Assembly (NCBI RefSeq): GCF_014280435.1
Contig: NZ_CP060388.1
Location: 744,001 to 808,000, forward strand
Reading direction: 5' to 3'
Origin: Sphingobium sp. KCTC 72723
Lineage (GTDB): Bacteria; Pseudomonadota; Alphaproteobacteria; Sphingomonadales; Sphingomonadaceae
Length of the DNA: 64,000 bases
The notes under the pieces are model-generated. The model was given only the letters and a program-made list of their open reading frames with translations. It was not told where the DNA came from and made no database searches. Each line of letters starts with the position of its first letter. Positions within the stretch are counted from its first letter, which is position 1. A program made the translations under genes and the position numbers. This document shows positions 1 to 9,309 of the stretch, one piece after another.

Positions 1-879
1 CGCCACCGTCGCGTCGATCAGCGCGCGCACCGCTGCCTCGTCCACCGGGCTGCGCGGGCGGAAATTCACTCGCAACACCGCATGATCCGGCACCACATTA
101 TTCGGCCCGCCACCGTCGATCTTCGCCGGATTGCATGAAAATCCACCTCCGCTCGCTGCCTTCAACCGCAGGCCCAGATCCGCCGCCGCCAGCAAAGCAT
201 TGCGCCCGTCATCGGGGTTGCGCCCCGCATGGGCGCTGCGCCCGGTAAAGATGAACGAGAAATTGCCGCTCCCTGCCCGCGCGCCTGCCAGCGTCCCGTC
301 GGGCAGGGCAGGTTCATATGTAAACGCCGCCAGCTTCCCCGCCGCCATCTCCCGCAACAACGCAGCGGAAGAGGGACTACCCACTTCCTCATCGCTGTTG
401 ATGATGACGTCATAGCCCAACGTCACTATCGCGTCCGACCGCTCGATCGCGTCCAGCGCCGCCAGCATCACCGCGATCCCGCCCTTCATGTCGGCAACCC
501 CCGGCCCGTTCAGCACCCCCGGCTCGACCCAGCGCTGCCCCTGAAACCCATGATCGGCGGCAAACACCGTATCCATATGCCCCGTCAGCAGCAGTCGGAT
601 CGGCGCATGTGGCCGCACCGACAGGTGCAGATGCCGGCCATGCGCGATAGTCCGGATGCGCCCGTCCGCTGCCACCGTCTCGACCGGCACAGCCTCGACC
701 AGCCGCAATTCGCCCGGCAAGATCGCAAAGCCATCCGCCAGCCGCCCGGCCATCACCGCCAGCCCGTCCAGATTGCGCGACCCGCTGTTGATCGCGGCCC
801 AATCCTGCACCCGCGCCAGCATGGGCGCACTTGCCGCGCGCTCCATGATGCGCAGATCAGCCGGGGATAAAGCGTTCAT
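1..879 (-). CDS. M20 family metallopeptidase (glutamate carboxypeptidase-like), 3' end outside window
   Basis: Translating the minus strand from an ATG at 879 gives 293 codons with no stop before the window edge, so the C-terminal part is missing. The protein reads like an M20/CPG2-type zinc hydrolase: GHMDTVF near residue 95 (metal-binding His and Asp), GPGVADMKGG near 120 (second Asp), NSDEEVGSPSS near 150 (catalytic Glu pair) and GRSAHAG near 195 at the start of the dimerisation domain. Family members remove an amino acid or acyl group from a small amide substrate in the cytoplasm or periplasm; no signal peptide is seen, and the substrate cannot be told from sequence. Carboxypeptidase G2-like and acetylornithine deacetylase/succinyl-diaminopimelate desuccinylase-like are the alternatives; the CPG2-like reading fits the motif spacing best. 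Confidence 0.85.
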   Translation of the reverse strand, partial: MNALSPADLRIMERAASAPMLARVQDWAAINSGSRNLDGLAVMAGRLADGFAILPGELRLVEAVPVETVAADGRIRTIAHGRHLHLSVRPHAPIRLLLTGHMDTVFAADHGFQGQRWVEPGVLNGPGVADMKGGIAVMLAALDAIERSDAIVTLGYDVIINSDEEVGSPSSAALLREMAAGKLAAFTYEPALPDGTLAGARAGSGNFSFIFTGRSAHAGRNPDDGRNALLAAADLGLRLKAASGGGFSCNPAKIDGGGPNNVVPDHAVLRVNFRPRSPVDEAAVRALIDATVA

Positions 880-931
880 CCACAGGGTCTATCAGAGCGC
901 AGCCCGCGCCTCCACCCCCGGCGCACCCCCC

Positions 932-1831
932 TTAAAAATCGTAGGACAGCGTCAACCGGCTAAGCGTGTTGAAATCGCGCGTCGACAGCAATGTCTCCGA
1001 TTCATACTGCACCAGGTAGGATAAGGCCGCCGACCATCGCGTCGCCACTTTCGTTTCCACCCCGGTCAGTGCGTTGAGCGTATAGACTCCGCTTTCGGCA
1101 TAGCCCGATGCGCTCTGCTTGACCGTCAGAGTCGGCGTCGCGCGCCATACGGCGGCCATCGACCCGCGAACCCCCGCCTTGGTTTCGCTGATCCCGATCA
1201 GATATTTGGCGTGACGCACCGAAGGACCGATATCGACGGACAGGTCCACCGGCTTGCTGACGATCAGCTTGTAACCCACGCCCACCGACGCGGTATAACG
1301 CTGGTCGTAACCGATCGACGTGTCCCGCTCGAACTGGGCCAGTCCATAAGCGAATCCGCGCGGATCAAATTCATATTTCGGCTCATAGCCTGCAAAATAG
1401 CGTTCCCGCGACGTGACCCCGTTGGCGCGGCGATAATCCGCGCTGGCGGTCAGCTTGTGCGACCATTGCAGCCCGGCGCGGGTCGCGGTGGCATTCACGC
1501 TGATGCCCAGCTCGCTGGTGGACCCGGTCGACCGGAATCCGCCAGCCTCGACCCGGCCCGTCCATAATTCGTTGAAGCGCGCCTCGCGAATCACGGTGTC
1601 ACGGGTCGCCTTGGTCCGTTCTTTCCAGCTCTGAACCAATCGCTGGATTTCGTCGGCGGACGCCGGGTTGGTCTGCTTGGCAATTTTGGCGACGGTGGCA
1701 ATTTCCGTTTCGCTGCCATTGGCGATCGCCGCTTCCATCATTTCGCGCACGGACGGCGGCAACAACGCCGGGTCGGCGGCCATGGCCGGGGCGGACAGGA
1801 ACAGGCAAATCGGGATCAGAGAAGCACGCAT
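932..1831 (-). CDS. DUF481 family outer-membrane protein
   Basis: The 299-residue product starts with a clear signal peptide (hydrophobic stretch, AMA-AD cleavage near residue 19). A helical, charged segment follows to about residue 85, then alternating amphipathic strands (for example RVEAGGF, YAGY-type repeats) and a C-terminal aromatic residue in LTLSYDF, as expected for an outer-membrane beta barrel. The barrel part resembles DUF481 (YdiY-like, salt-induced outer-membrane protein). Physiological role is unknown. It stands alone between the M20 gene and rppH, all on the minus strand, with no strong operon signal. Confidence 0.75.
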   Translation of the reverse strand: MRASLIPICLFLSAPAMAADPALLPPSVREMMEAAIANGSETEIATVAKIAKQTNPASADEIQRLVQSWKERTKATRDTVIREARFNELWTGRVEAGGFRSTGSTSELGISVNATATRAGLQWSHKLTASADYRRANGVTSRERYFAGYEPKYEFDPRGFAYGLAQFERDTSIGYDQRYTASVGVGYKLIVSKPVDLSVDIGPSVRHAKYLIGISETKAGVRGSMAAVWRATPTLTVKQSASGYAESGVYTLNALTGVETKVATRWSAALSYLVQYESETLLSTRDFNTLSRLTLSYDF

Positions 1832-1907
1832 GGCCCCGTCATACCCATCCGACCGGGGAATTTAAGCCCCATGCGGCGAATGGTTCGCAAAAAATCTCTT
1901 CGCCGGT

Positions 1908-2393
1908 TCAGATAAGCGCGCGAAATTCTTGCAATATGTCGCGATATAATTTGCGTTTGAACGGCACGATCATCTCCGGCAACGTGTCCGGCACGGCCCA
2001 TTTCCATTCCCGAAATTCAGGATGCTTGGTCGCGATGTCGATATCCTCGTCCTGCCCCAGAAAGCGGGCCAGAAACCAATATTGCCGCTGGCCGCGATAT
2101 TTGCCGCCCCACAGCTTGCCGATCAGTTCGGGCGGCAGGTCGTAAAAATGCTCGTCCCGCGCCGTGGCGATGATGTTGACATGCGCCGGGTCGATCCCGG
2201 TTTCCTCATTGAGTTCGCGCAGCGCCGCATCCCTGGCGTCCTCGCCCTCGTCGATCCCGCCCTGCGGCATCTGCCATGCCTCGACCTTGTTATCCAGACG
2301 CTGGCCCACGAACACCTTGCCGTCCACATTGACCAGCATGATGCCGACGCACGGCCGGTATCCCAGTTCCTGTCCATTCGGCATCGACGCCAT
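1908..2393 (-). CDS. rppH: RNA pyrophosphohydrolase RppH (Nudix)
   Basis: A 161-residue Nudix hydrolase with a complete Nudix box at residues 45-67 (G-x5-E-x7-REL-x-EE-x-G-I). The surrounding sequence (YRPCVGIMLVN, AWQMPQGG, KYRGQRQYWFL) is typical of RppH/NudH, which removes pyrophosphate from the 5' end of triphosphorylated mRNAs and so opens them to RNase E decay in the cytoplasm; some alphaproteobacterial homologues also act on dinucleoside polyphosphates. Length matches the family (about 160). Start is the ATG at 2393; an ATG three codons downstream is also possible. Confidence 0.93.
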   Translation of the reverse strand: MASMPNGQELGYRPCVGIMLVNVDGKVFVGQRLDNKVEAWQMPQGGIDEGEDARDAALRELNEETGIDPAHVNIIATARDEHFYDLPPELIGKLWGGKYRGQRQYWFLARFLGQDEDIDIATKHPEFREWKWAVPDTLPEMIVPFKRKLYRDILQEFRALI

Positions 2394-2601
2394 AAATCCC
2401 CTGATTCGTTCTTTGGCGATGGGACTGCCCCGCTATCCCCTTCGCACATCGCTGCTGCGACTATCGGTCATCAGAATAGGCAAAGCCGACCCGCGCGTCC
2501 ATTGATCGAATCACGCTTTGTCCGATTTGCGATGGGTCGTGTCTGGCAATATGGCCCAAGGGTCGCTTGGAACCTGTCGCACCGGCGCGCATTGCACGGG
2601 A

Positions 2602-3978
2602 ATGTCCAATCCCGTCCTGCTCTGGTTTCGCCAGGATCTTCGCCTGTCCGATCAGGCTGCGCTCATCGCCGCCGCGCAGGAAGGGGCCGTCATCCCGGTC
2701 TATATCCTCGATGATGAAGCGCCGCGCCAATGGGCGATGGGCGGCGCGTCGCGCTGGTGGCTGCACCACGGCCTGACCCGGCTGGACGCGGCGCTGCGCG
2801 AAAAAGGATCGCGCCTTATCCTGCGACGCGGCAAATCGGCGCAGATTTTGGCGGAACTGGCGCAGGAAACGGGCGCACATCGTGTCCACGCGCTCCACCA
2901 TTATGAACCCTGGTGGCGCAATGTGGAAAAGGGCGTGGCCAAGGCACTGGACCTTGTCCTGCATGACGGCGCGCTGTTGCTGCCGCCCGGCGCGGTGCGG
3001 ACCGGGGCAGGGGGTGCCTATCGCATCTACACGCCCTTTTCCCGCGCCGTGCTGGAACATATGCCGCCCCCGGCACCCCGATCCGCGCCCGCGCATATCG
3101 CCGCGCCCGCCAACTGGCCTGCCAGCGATGTGCTGGACCAATGGAAATTGTTGCCTACCAAACCGGACTGGGCGACGGGCTTCGCCACCGACTGGACGCC
3201 CGGCGAAGCAGGCGCGCACGCCAATCTCGATGCGTTCGTGGACGAAACCGGCGACTATCCCGTCGCCCGCAACTTGCCCTCGGTCGAGGGAACCTCGCGC
3301 CTCTCGCCCCATCTCCACTTTGGCGAAATATCGCCCGCGACCGTCTGGCATAGTGTCGCTGCTTCAGGACATGATGCAACGATCTTTCTTAAAGAATTGA
3401 TCTGGCGCGATTATGCCCATCTCCAGATTTGCCAGATGCCCACCTATGGCTCCGCCAACGCCCGCGACCAATTCGACGCGCTGCCCTGGCGCGACCTGCG
3501 CGAAGCGGGAAGCGATTTTGCCGCATGGAAGGCGGGCCGCACCGGCTACCCCATCGTCGACGCAGGAATGCGGCAGCTTTGGACGACCGGCTGGATGCAT
3601 AACCGTGTGCGCATGATTGCGGCCAGCTTCCTCATCAAGCATCTGCTGGTCGACTGGCGGCATGGTGCGACATGGTTCTGGGACACGCTGGTCGATGCCA
3701 GCTACGCCAATAACAGCGTCAACTGGCAATGGGTCGCGGGCAGCGGCGTGGACGCGAACATGTTCGTGCGGATCATGGCCCCGCTCAGCCAGTCGGAAAA
3801 ATTCGATGCCGCTGCCTATATCCGCACATGGGTGCCGGAACTGGCCAGACTGCCCGATCATGCGATTCACGATCCCGAAACCCATGGCCTGCGCCCGCGC
3901 GATTATCCCGCCAGGATCATCGGCCATCGCGAAGGGCGCGAACGCGCGCTGGAAGCGTATAAACGCATCAAGCAATGA
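2602..3978 (+). CDS. phrB: Deoxyribodipyrimidine photolyase
   Basis: A 458-residue flavoprotein that uses light to split cyclobutane pyrimidine dimers. The N-terminal alpha/beta antenna domain begins directly at MSNPVLLWFRQDLRLSD, the usual photolyase start, so the ATG at 2602 is preferred over an in-frame upstream start at 2518. The C-terminal FAD domain shows GEISPATVW near 265, the DAGMRQLWTTGWMHNRVRM helix near 350 and the NNSVNWQWVAGSGVDAN motif near 375, with the Trp-rich electron-transfer region. It is followed closely by a CFA synthase gene on the same strand, so the two may be co-transcribed. Confidence 0.94.
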   Translation: MSNPVLLWFRQDLRLSDQAALIAAAQEGAVIPVYILDDEAPRQWAMGGASRWWLHHGLTRLDAALREKGSRLILRRGKSAQILAELAQETGAHRVHALHHYEPWWRNVEKGVAKALDLVLHDGALLLPPGAVRTGAGGAYRIYTPFSRAVLEHMPPPAPRSAPAHIAAPANWPASDVLDQWKLLPTKPDWATGFATDWTPGEAGAHANLDAFVDETGDYPVARNLPSVEGTSRLSPHLHFGEISPATVWHSVAASGHDATIFLKELIWRDYAHLQICQMPTYGSANARDQFDALPWRDLREAGSDFAAWKAGRTGYPIVDAGMRQLWTTGWMHNRVRMIAASFLIKHLLVDWRHGATWFWDTLVDASYANNSVNWQWVAGSGVDANMFVRIMAPLSQSEKFDAAAYIRTWVPELARLPDHAIHDPETHGLRPRDYPARIIGHREGRERALEAYKRIKQ

Positions 3979-4014
3979 TTGCAGCGCGCGGCGCGCTCGT
4001 GCAGGATTGACGTC

Positions 4015-5280
4015 ATGAACGCGATTGATCCCCGGCGCGGCCGTCGCGCCCTGTCCGTCCGCCGCCCGCCGACATCGGGCGCTGCCAGCCGGGCGAGTCG
4101 CTATGCCGCACCGATTTTCCATCACATGCTCGACCGCATCGACCGGGGACTGGAACAGGGGTCGCTCGACGCCATCCTGCCCGACGGCACCCGTCGCTTG
4201 CTGGGCGGTCGCCATCCCGGCCCGCATTGCGAAGTCCATCTCCACCGCTGGCGCGCGCTCGTGCGCCTTGCCACGGGCGGGTCGGCGGGCTGGTTCCGCG
4301 CCTGGGCGGCGGGCGAATGGTCCAGTCCCGATCCGGTGCCGCTCTTTGCCCTGTTCATGGCCAATGCCGTGGCGCTGGGCCGGATCGCGCGACCCAATGG
4401 TCCTGGCCGCTGGCTGGGCCGCCTGACCCATTTCGCGCGCCGCAACAGCCGCACCGGATCACGCCATAACATTGCCTATCATTATGATCTGGGCAATGAT
4501 TTCTACCAGCTTTGGCTGGACGAAAATATGCATTATTCCAGTGGCTTGTTCGCCGATCCTGACAGCGCAACCGAAAGCCATGAACGCGCCCAACGGCGCA
4601 AGGTCGATGCCATACTCGACCGGCTGGACCTGACCGATGGCGCGTCGCTGCTGGAAATCGGTTGTGGCTGGGGCGGCCTTGCCGAACAGGCGATGGAACG
4701 CTGCACCCTGTCCTATACCGGCCTGACGCTCTCGACCGAGCAGGCCGATTATGCCCGCGACCGGCTGGGTTCGGGCGCGCAGGTCTTGCTGACCGATTAT
4801 CGCGACGCACAGGGCCAATATGACGCCATCGCCAGCGTCGAAATGGTGGAGGCGGTGGGCCAGCGCTACTGGCCCGCCTATCTCGCTGCCGTCTACCGCC
4901 TGCTCAAGCCCGGTGGCCGCGCCGCGATCCAATATATATTGATCGACGACGCGATCTTCGAATCCTACGCACGCGGCGCGGACTTCATCCAGACCTATAT
5001 CTTCCCCGGCGGGATGCTGATGTCGGAAAGCCGCTTTCGCGCGCTGGCGGAAAGGCAGGGGCTGGAATGGCACAGCGTCCACCGCTTCGGCCTGCACTAT
5101 GCGCAAACGCTGCGCCGCTGGCGCGAAAATTTCGACCGCGCGATTGACGAAGGCCGACTGCCCGCCAGTTTCGACCAGCATTTCGTGGCCTTATGGCGCT
5201 ATTATCTGATGTATTGCGAAGGCGGCTTTCGCGGCGGCGGCATCGACGTGGCGCAAGTGACGCTGGTCAAACCCCGATAA
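4015..5280 (+). CDS. cfa: Cyclopropane-fatty-acyl-phospholipid synthase family methyltransferase
   Basis: A 421-residue SAM-dependent methyltransferase related to CFA synthase, which adds a methylene bridge to unsaturated acyl chains of membrane phospholipids. Seen in the sequence: NIAYHYDLGNDFYQLWLD and MHYSSG (substrate-side signature), the SAM-binding LLEIGCGWGGLAE near residue 218, and C-terminal FGLHYAQTLRRW and GGFRGGGIDV, which are typical of the family. The ATG at 4015 is chosen, 36 bp after the phrB stop; an in-frame TTG directly at 3979 would extend it. Some members have other acyl-chain methylation roles, so the exact lipid product is an inference. Confidence 0.9.
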   Translation: MNAIDPRRGRRALSVRRPPTSGAASRASRYAAPIFHHMLDRIDRGLEQGSLDAILPDGTRRLLGGRHPGPHCEVHLHRWRALVRLATGGSAGWFRAWAAGEWSSPDPVPLFALFMANAVALGRIARPNGPGRWLGRLTHFARRNSRTGSRHNIAYHYDLGNDFYQLWLDENMHYSSGLFADPDSATESHERAQRRKVDAILDRLDLTDGASLLEIGCGWGGLAEQAMERCTLSYTGLTLSTEQADYARDRLGSGAQVLLTDYRDAQGQYDAIASVEMVEAVGQRYWPAYLAAVYRLLKPGGRAAIQYILIDDAIFESYARGADFIQTYIFPGGMLMSESRFRALAERQGLEWHSVHRFGLHYAQTLRRWRENFDRAIDEGRLPASFDQHFVALWRYYLMYCEGGFRGGGIDVAQVTLVKPR

Positions 5281-5290
5281 GGCACCCCAT

Positions 5291-5352
5291 GTTCCCGCGC
5301 AGGCGGTAACTCAGTCCAGCCGTCGATCTGGGTTCCCGCCTGCGCGGGAACT
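5291..5352. repeat. REP-like palindromic repeat pair
   Basis: Two copies of a GC-rich palindromic unit lie between the convergent cfa and SDR genes. The second copy (5332-5351) folds by itself with an 8-bp stem, gttcccgc/gcgggaac. The same unit recurs at 9170-9257, and a variant core (cccagcgaaggctggg) at 10824 and 36604. It may act as a bidirectional mRNA end structure here. Confidence 0.7.
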
Positions 5353-5365
5353 CGCAACTGCCAAC

Positions 5366-6079
5366 TCAGCCCTCGACCCGCGCCTTATGCCCGGTCGGCG
5401 TATCCGCCGTGACCAGCCCTACGATGGCATCCGCCACCACTTCCGGCCCTTTCAGCGTCGCGGGATCTTCGCCCGGAAAGGCGCGTGCGCGCATTGCCGT
5501 GCGGGTCGCGCCCGGATCGACGATATGCGTGCGAATGGCGGAAATATTCTTCATCTCCTCGCCATAGGCGCCCACCAAAGTCTCCAGCGCCGCCTTCGAC
5601 GCGCCATAGGCACCCCAGTAAGCGCGCGGGGTCGCGACCGATGACGTCACCGCCACCACGCGCGCGTCGCCGCTCTTGCGCAACATGCCGTCGAACGCGG
5701 CGATCAGCGCCTGTGGCGCCGCAATGTTCAATGTCAGCAACCGCCCGAATTCCTTGGCGTCGATTGCCGGCACAGCCGCCAGCGCGCCCAGCGTCGCCGC
5801 GTTCAGCACAAGAATGTCGAGCGCGTCCCACCGCCCGCCGATCGCCTGCGCCAGCCGCCCGATGCTTTCCCCGTCGATCAGGTCCAGCGGCGCGATGGTC
5901 GCGCTGCCGCCGCTTGCATGGATGCGTTCCTCGACCTCTTCCAGCCCGCCGGTGGTGCGGCCGGTCAGCACGACATGCGCGCCCGCCGCTGCCAGCGCTT
6001 CCGCCGTCGCCGCGCCAATGCCCCGGCTCGCGCCAGTGACCAGCGCCAATTTGCCGGATAAAGGAAGCGTATCAGTCAT
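5366..6079 (-). CDS. SDR family NAD(P)-dependent oxidoreductase
   Basis: A 237-residue classical short-chain dehydrogenase. The Rossmann dinucleotide motif TGASRGIG is at residues 15-22, the NAA-type motif in LVLNAATLG near 92, the catalytic Ser in VTSSVA near 145 and the YGASK Tyr/Lys pair near 158. Length fits the classical SDR class. The substrate is not deducible; it lies just downstream of purF on the same strand with a 77-bp gap containing a palindromic repeat, and nothing in the context ties it to purine synthesis. Confidence 0.87.
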   Translation of the reverse strand: MTDTLPLSGKLALVTGASRGIGAATAEALAAAGAHVVLTGRTTGGLEEVEERIHASGGSATIAPLDLIDGESIGRLAQAIGGRWDALDILVLNAATLGALAAVPAIDAKEFGRLLTLNIAAPQALIAAFDGMLRKSGDARVVAVTSSVATPRAYWGAYGASKAALETLVGAYGEEMKNISAIRTHIVDPGATRTAMRARAFPGEDPATLKGPEVVADAIVGLVTADTPTGHKARVEG

Positions 6080-6085
6080 ATATCC

Positions 6086-6113
6086 CCGTCATTCCAGCGC
6101 AGGCTGGAATCCT
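6086..6113. repeat. Single REP-like palindrome
   Basis: The segment cgtcattccagcgcaggctg plus its continuation forms a short hairpin (attccagc/gctggaat) between purF and the SDR gene. It belongs to the same family as the repeats at 10824, 36604 and 45331. Confidence 0.6.
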
Positions 6114-6156
6114 TCTTACTTGCGGCAATGGATGTCGGCGTCACGCAGCAGGCGGT

Positions 6157-7635
6157 TCAGGCCACCCGCTCGGCCAGCAATTCCAGCTGGTTGGTCACCA
6201 CCACATCATCCTGATCGGTCAATATGGTGGGATAGTCGCCAGTGAAGCAGGCGTCGCAATATTGCGGCCGCGTGTCGGACCGCTTGGCTTCGCCCAGCGC
6301 TTTATAAAGCCCGTCGATCGAAATGAAGGACAGGCTGTCGGCATGGATGAAATCCTGCATCCCGCCCACGTCCAGCTTGTGCGCCAGCAATTTGGTGCGT
6401 TCGGGCGTATCCACGCCATAAAAGCAGCTATGCCGGGTCGGCGGCGACGCGATCCGCATATGCACTTCCGCCGCGCCCGCGTCGCGCATCATCTGCACGA
6501 TTTTCAGGGACGTGGTGCCACGCACGATCGAATCGTCGATCAGCACGATCCGCTTGCCCTGGATCAGCGCGCGGTTGGCATTATGCTTCAACTTCACGCC
6601 CAGATGGCGCACCTTGTCGCCCGGCTGGATGAAAGTGCGGCCAATATAGTGCGACCGGATGATGCCCAGTTCGAACGGGATGCCCGATTGCTGCGCATAG
6701 CCGATCGCGCCCGGCACGCCGCTGTCGGGAACGGGGATGACATAGTCCGCCTCGACCGGATTTTCGATCGCCAGTTGCGCGCCGATCGCCTTGCGCACCG
6801 AATAGACGCTCGACCCGTCCACGATCGAATCGGGACGGCTGAAATAGACATGCTCGAAAATGCAGGGGCGCGGATGGGTGTCGCCAAAGGGGCGGTGCGA
6901 CCGGATTTCCCCTTCATTGGTGACGATCACCAGTTCGCCCGGCTCGATCGTGCGGACATAATCGGCCCCGACCACGTCCAGCGCCACGGTTTCCGACGCG
7001 AATATGGTCGAATCGCCCAGCTTGCCCATCACCAGCGGCCGGATGCCCAGCGGGTCGCGGCACGCAATCATGCCTTCGGGCGTCATCACGATCAGCGAAT
7101 AGGCACCCTCGACCTGCTTCAACGCATCGATGAACTTGTCGAGCAGCGTGCGATAGCTGGACGTGGCGACCAGATGGATGATGACTTCGGTGTCCGACGT
7201 CGACTGGAATATCGACCCGCGCCGGATCAGCTCGCGCCGCACCTTCATCGCGTTGGAAATATTGCCATTATGGGCAATGGCAAAGCCGCCGCTGTTCAGC
7301 TCGGCATAGAGCGGCTGGACGTTGCGCAGCGATGTCTCGCCCGTCGTGGAATAACGCACATGGCCGCAGGCAGTGTCGCCGGGTAAAGCGCGAATCACTT
7401 CGTCGCGGTCGAAATTCCCGGCCACATGTCCCATTGCCCGGTGGGTATGGAAATCATGCCCGTCCCAACTGGTGATACCGGCGGCTTCCTGCCCCCGATG
7501 CTGGAGCGCGTGCAGCCCCAGCGCCACCATGGCAGAAGCGGTGTCGGCACCAGAAACGCCGAAAATGCCGCATTCCTCGCGCAACTTGTCGTCGTCGAAG
7601 GGATTGGTAGTCATCATGGGTGCGATCGGTTCCAT
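6157..7635 (-). CDS. purF: Amidophosphoribosyltransferase PurF
   Basis: First committed enzyme of de novo purine synthesis: PRPP plus glutamine gives 5-phosphoribosylamine. After a short propeptide the protein has EECGIFGVSG, whose Cys becomes the N-terminal nucleophile of the glutaminase domain, then RDPLGIRPL and, in the C-terminal half, the PRPP loop VLIDDSIVRGTTS. Four cysteines in PRPCIF, RHSCFYG and YCDACF match the 4Fe-4S ligands of the Bacillus-type enzyme, so an iron-sulfur PurF is inferred. Start is uncertain: the ATG at 7635, or the adjacent ATGs at 7617 and 7614, which give MMTTNPFDDDKL or MTTNPFDDDKL and would fit the usual propeptide length. Confidence 0.95.
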   Translation of the reverse strand: MEPIAPMMTTNPFDDDKLREECGIFGVSGADTASAMVALGLHALQHRGQEAAGITSWDGHDFHTHRAMGHVAGNFDRDEVIRALPGDTACGHVRYSTTGETSLRNVQPLYAELNSGGFAIAHNGNISNAMKVRRELIRRGSIFQSTSDTEVIIHLVATSSYRTLLDKFIDALKQVEGAYSLIVMTPEGMIACRDPLGIRPLVMGKLGDSTIFASETVALDVVGADYVRTIEPGELVIVTNEGEIRSHRPFGDTHPRPCIFEHVYFSRPDSIVDGSSVYSVRKAIGAQLAIENPVEADYVIPVPDSGVPGAIGYAQQSGIPFELGIIRSHYIGRTFIQPGDKVRHLGVKLKHNANRALIQGKRIVLIDDSIVRGTTSLKIVQMMRDAGAAEVHMRIASPPTRHSCFYGVDTPERTKLLAHKLDVGGMQDFIHADSLSFISIDGLYKALGEAKRSDTRPQYCDACFTGDYPTILTDQDDVVVTNQLELLAERVA

Positions 7636-7786
7636 AGCCGGTCAGTGACGACCCCGTGGAGCGACCCAGGGGGGCGTTGATGTGCGCGCATATAGTCACT
7701 TGCGCGCCCTTTGTCGCCCTCCTGTAACAAAAAAGCGTGCCAGGGCGTTTCGCCCATGGCCTCAACCGACCCAAAACCCCCGAAAA

Positions 7787-8983
7787 TCAGGGCGAAACCA
7801 GCCATCCGATGATCGCCCCGCCGCCCAATATGGCAGGCGTAACCCACGCGCCCTTCACCCGCCACGCCACCGTCAGCGCAACGACGAACAGCGCGCCCGC
7901 CACCACCGGATTCGTCACGCGCCCGCCCGTCGCCAGCGCCAGTTGCGCGAAGGTCGCCCCGATGATGCCCACCACCGCCGCCGCCACGCCGGTCAGCATC
8001 CGGTGCAGCGCGGGATTTTCCACTACCGCCTCCAGCCGCTCGAAAAAGATCAGCGAAAAGGCAAAAGCGGGCAGGAACATCCCCGCCGTCACCGCCAGCG
8101 CGCCCAGCGGCCCGCCCGCGACATAGCCCACGAACGTAGCAAAGATCACCAGCGGCGCAGGCAGCACCCCCGCCAGCGCGATCCCGTCCAGAAACGCCGA
8201 ATCGCTGATCCACCCGCGGCCAACCGTATCCGCCCGGACATAGGGTATCGCGGTATAGGCGCCGCCAAATGTCAGCAGCCCGCCTTTCAGCCCCGCCACG
8301 AACAGCATCATCAGCGTCGCAGGCGCATGAGTGACGATCGCCCCGACTCCGCCCGTCGCCCCGGCAAAATGGCCGATCACCACCGCACCGATCACCGGCA
8401 CCAGCAGCACCAGTGCCGCCACCACCGGCCGCTGCGCCACGGCATAGGCCGCGCCGCCCGCGATCAGCATGATCCAGAACGGCACGCCCACCAGCGTCGC
8501 GCCCAGCCCCACCAGCGCGATTGCCCCCAGCAACCGATCCTCGATAATATGCTGGCCGATCCGCACCACCGCCCGCGCAATCACCGCCAGCACCACGATC
8601 TGCACGCCCAGCAGCACACCGGCCAGGCCGACATGCCCCGCGATCCACCCGACATAGAGCCAGCCTGCAACCATCATCAGCGCCAGCCCCGGCAACATGA
8701 AGCCAAGGCCCGCCAGCAACCCGCCGATCCGCCCGCGCGCCATCATGCCCAGATGCACGCACAGTTCATGCGCTTCGGGTCCGGGCAACACCTGCAATAC
8801 CGCCAGCAGCCGGTTGAATCGCGCGGGCGCGATCCAGCGCTCCTGCTCGACCAAAGCCTGCCGCACCATGGCGATCTGCGCCACCGGCCCGCCAAAGGCG
8901 AGCGCCCCGAACGCCAGGAATTTCAGGAAAAGGGCAGTCAGCCCCAATGCGGGCGGTCGTATCGCGTCAATCGGATCAGTCAT
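7787..8983 (-). CDS. chrA: Chromate efflux transporter, ChrA/CHR family
   Basis: A 398-residue polytopic membrane protein with the two-fold repeated CHR domain. The first half has FLKFLAFGALAFGGPVAQIAM and LPGPEAHELCVHLG; the second has GLKGGLLTFGGAYTAIPYVR and LAGVLPAPLVIFATFVGY, the typical pair of CHR signatures. Long-chain ChrA proteins expel chromate from the cytoplasm; some homologues are not resistance factors, so the substrate is family knowledge. The start at 8983 (MTDPIDAIRPP) is preferred over a 30-residue upstream extension that has no transporter-like character. Confidence 0.88.
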   Translation of the reverse strand: MTDPIDAIRPPALGLTALFLKFLAFGALAFGGPVAQIAMVRQALVEQERWIAPARFNRLLAVLQVLPGPEAHELCVHLGMMARGRIGGLLAGLGFMLPGLALMMVAGWLYVGWIAGHVGLAGVLLGVQIVVLAVIARAVVRIGQHIIEDRLLGAIALVGLGATLVGVPFWIMLIAGGAAYAVAQRPVVAALVLLVPVIGAVVIGHFAGATGGVGAIVTHAPATLMMLFVAGLKGGLLTFGGAYTAIPYVRADTVGRGWISDSAFLDGIALAGVLPAPLVIFATFVGYVAGGPLGALAVTAGMFLPAFAFSLIFFERLEAVVENPALHRMLTGVAAAVVGIIGATFAQLALATGGRVTNPVVAGALFVVALTVAWRVKGAWVTPAILGGGAIIGWLVSP

Positions 8984-9169
8984 GCAAACGCTCCTATACG
9001 CCGCAGGCGCGACGGATGGAGCGGACTTGGACGGACCCCGTCTGATCGGGCGTCCGCTGCTGGCCCGATGCACACGCTATCGGCGACACAGCTACGCGCT
9101 GTCAATATCGGCGGACATTCCTCCCTCGCCGGGGGATCGTTACAATATTCACTATCCACAGATTTTTAC

Positions 9170-9257
9170 GTCATCCCCGCGCAGGCGGGGATCCATCTCC
9201 TGACCTACGATCAAGGCGATAAGGTGGGAGATGGGTTCCCGCCTGCGCGGGAATGAC
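9170..9257. repeat. REP-like inverted repeat pair
   Basis: A unit starting gtcatccccgcgcaggcggg is followed about 45 bp later by its inverted counterpart ending gcgcgggaatgac. The arrangement can form one large cruciform. It matches the palindromes at 5291-5352. Confidence 0.75.
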
Positions 9258-9297
9258 GAAGATTCGTTAGGCCATCTGAATTTCGCAACGATCCCAC

Positions 9298-9309
9298 GGG
9301 GGGGGGGGG
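9298..9309 (+). repeat. Homopolymeric G12 tract
   Basis: Twelve consecutive G residues, about 160 bp upstream of the ccmC start. Such tracts are prone to length change by strand slippage and to sequencing error. Confidence 0.85.
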
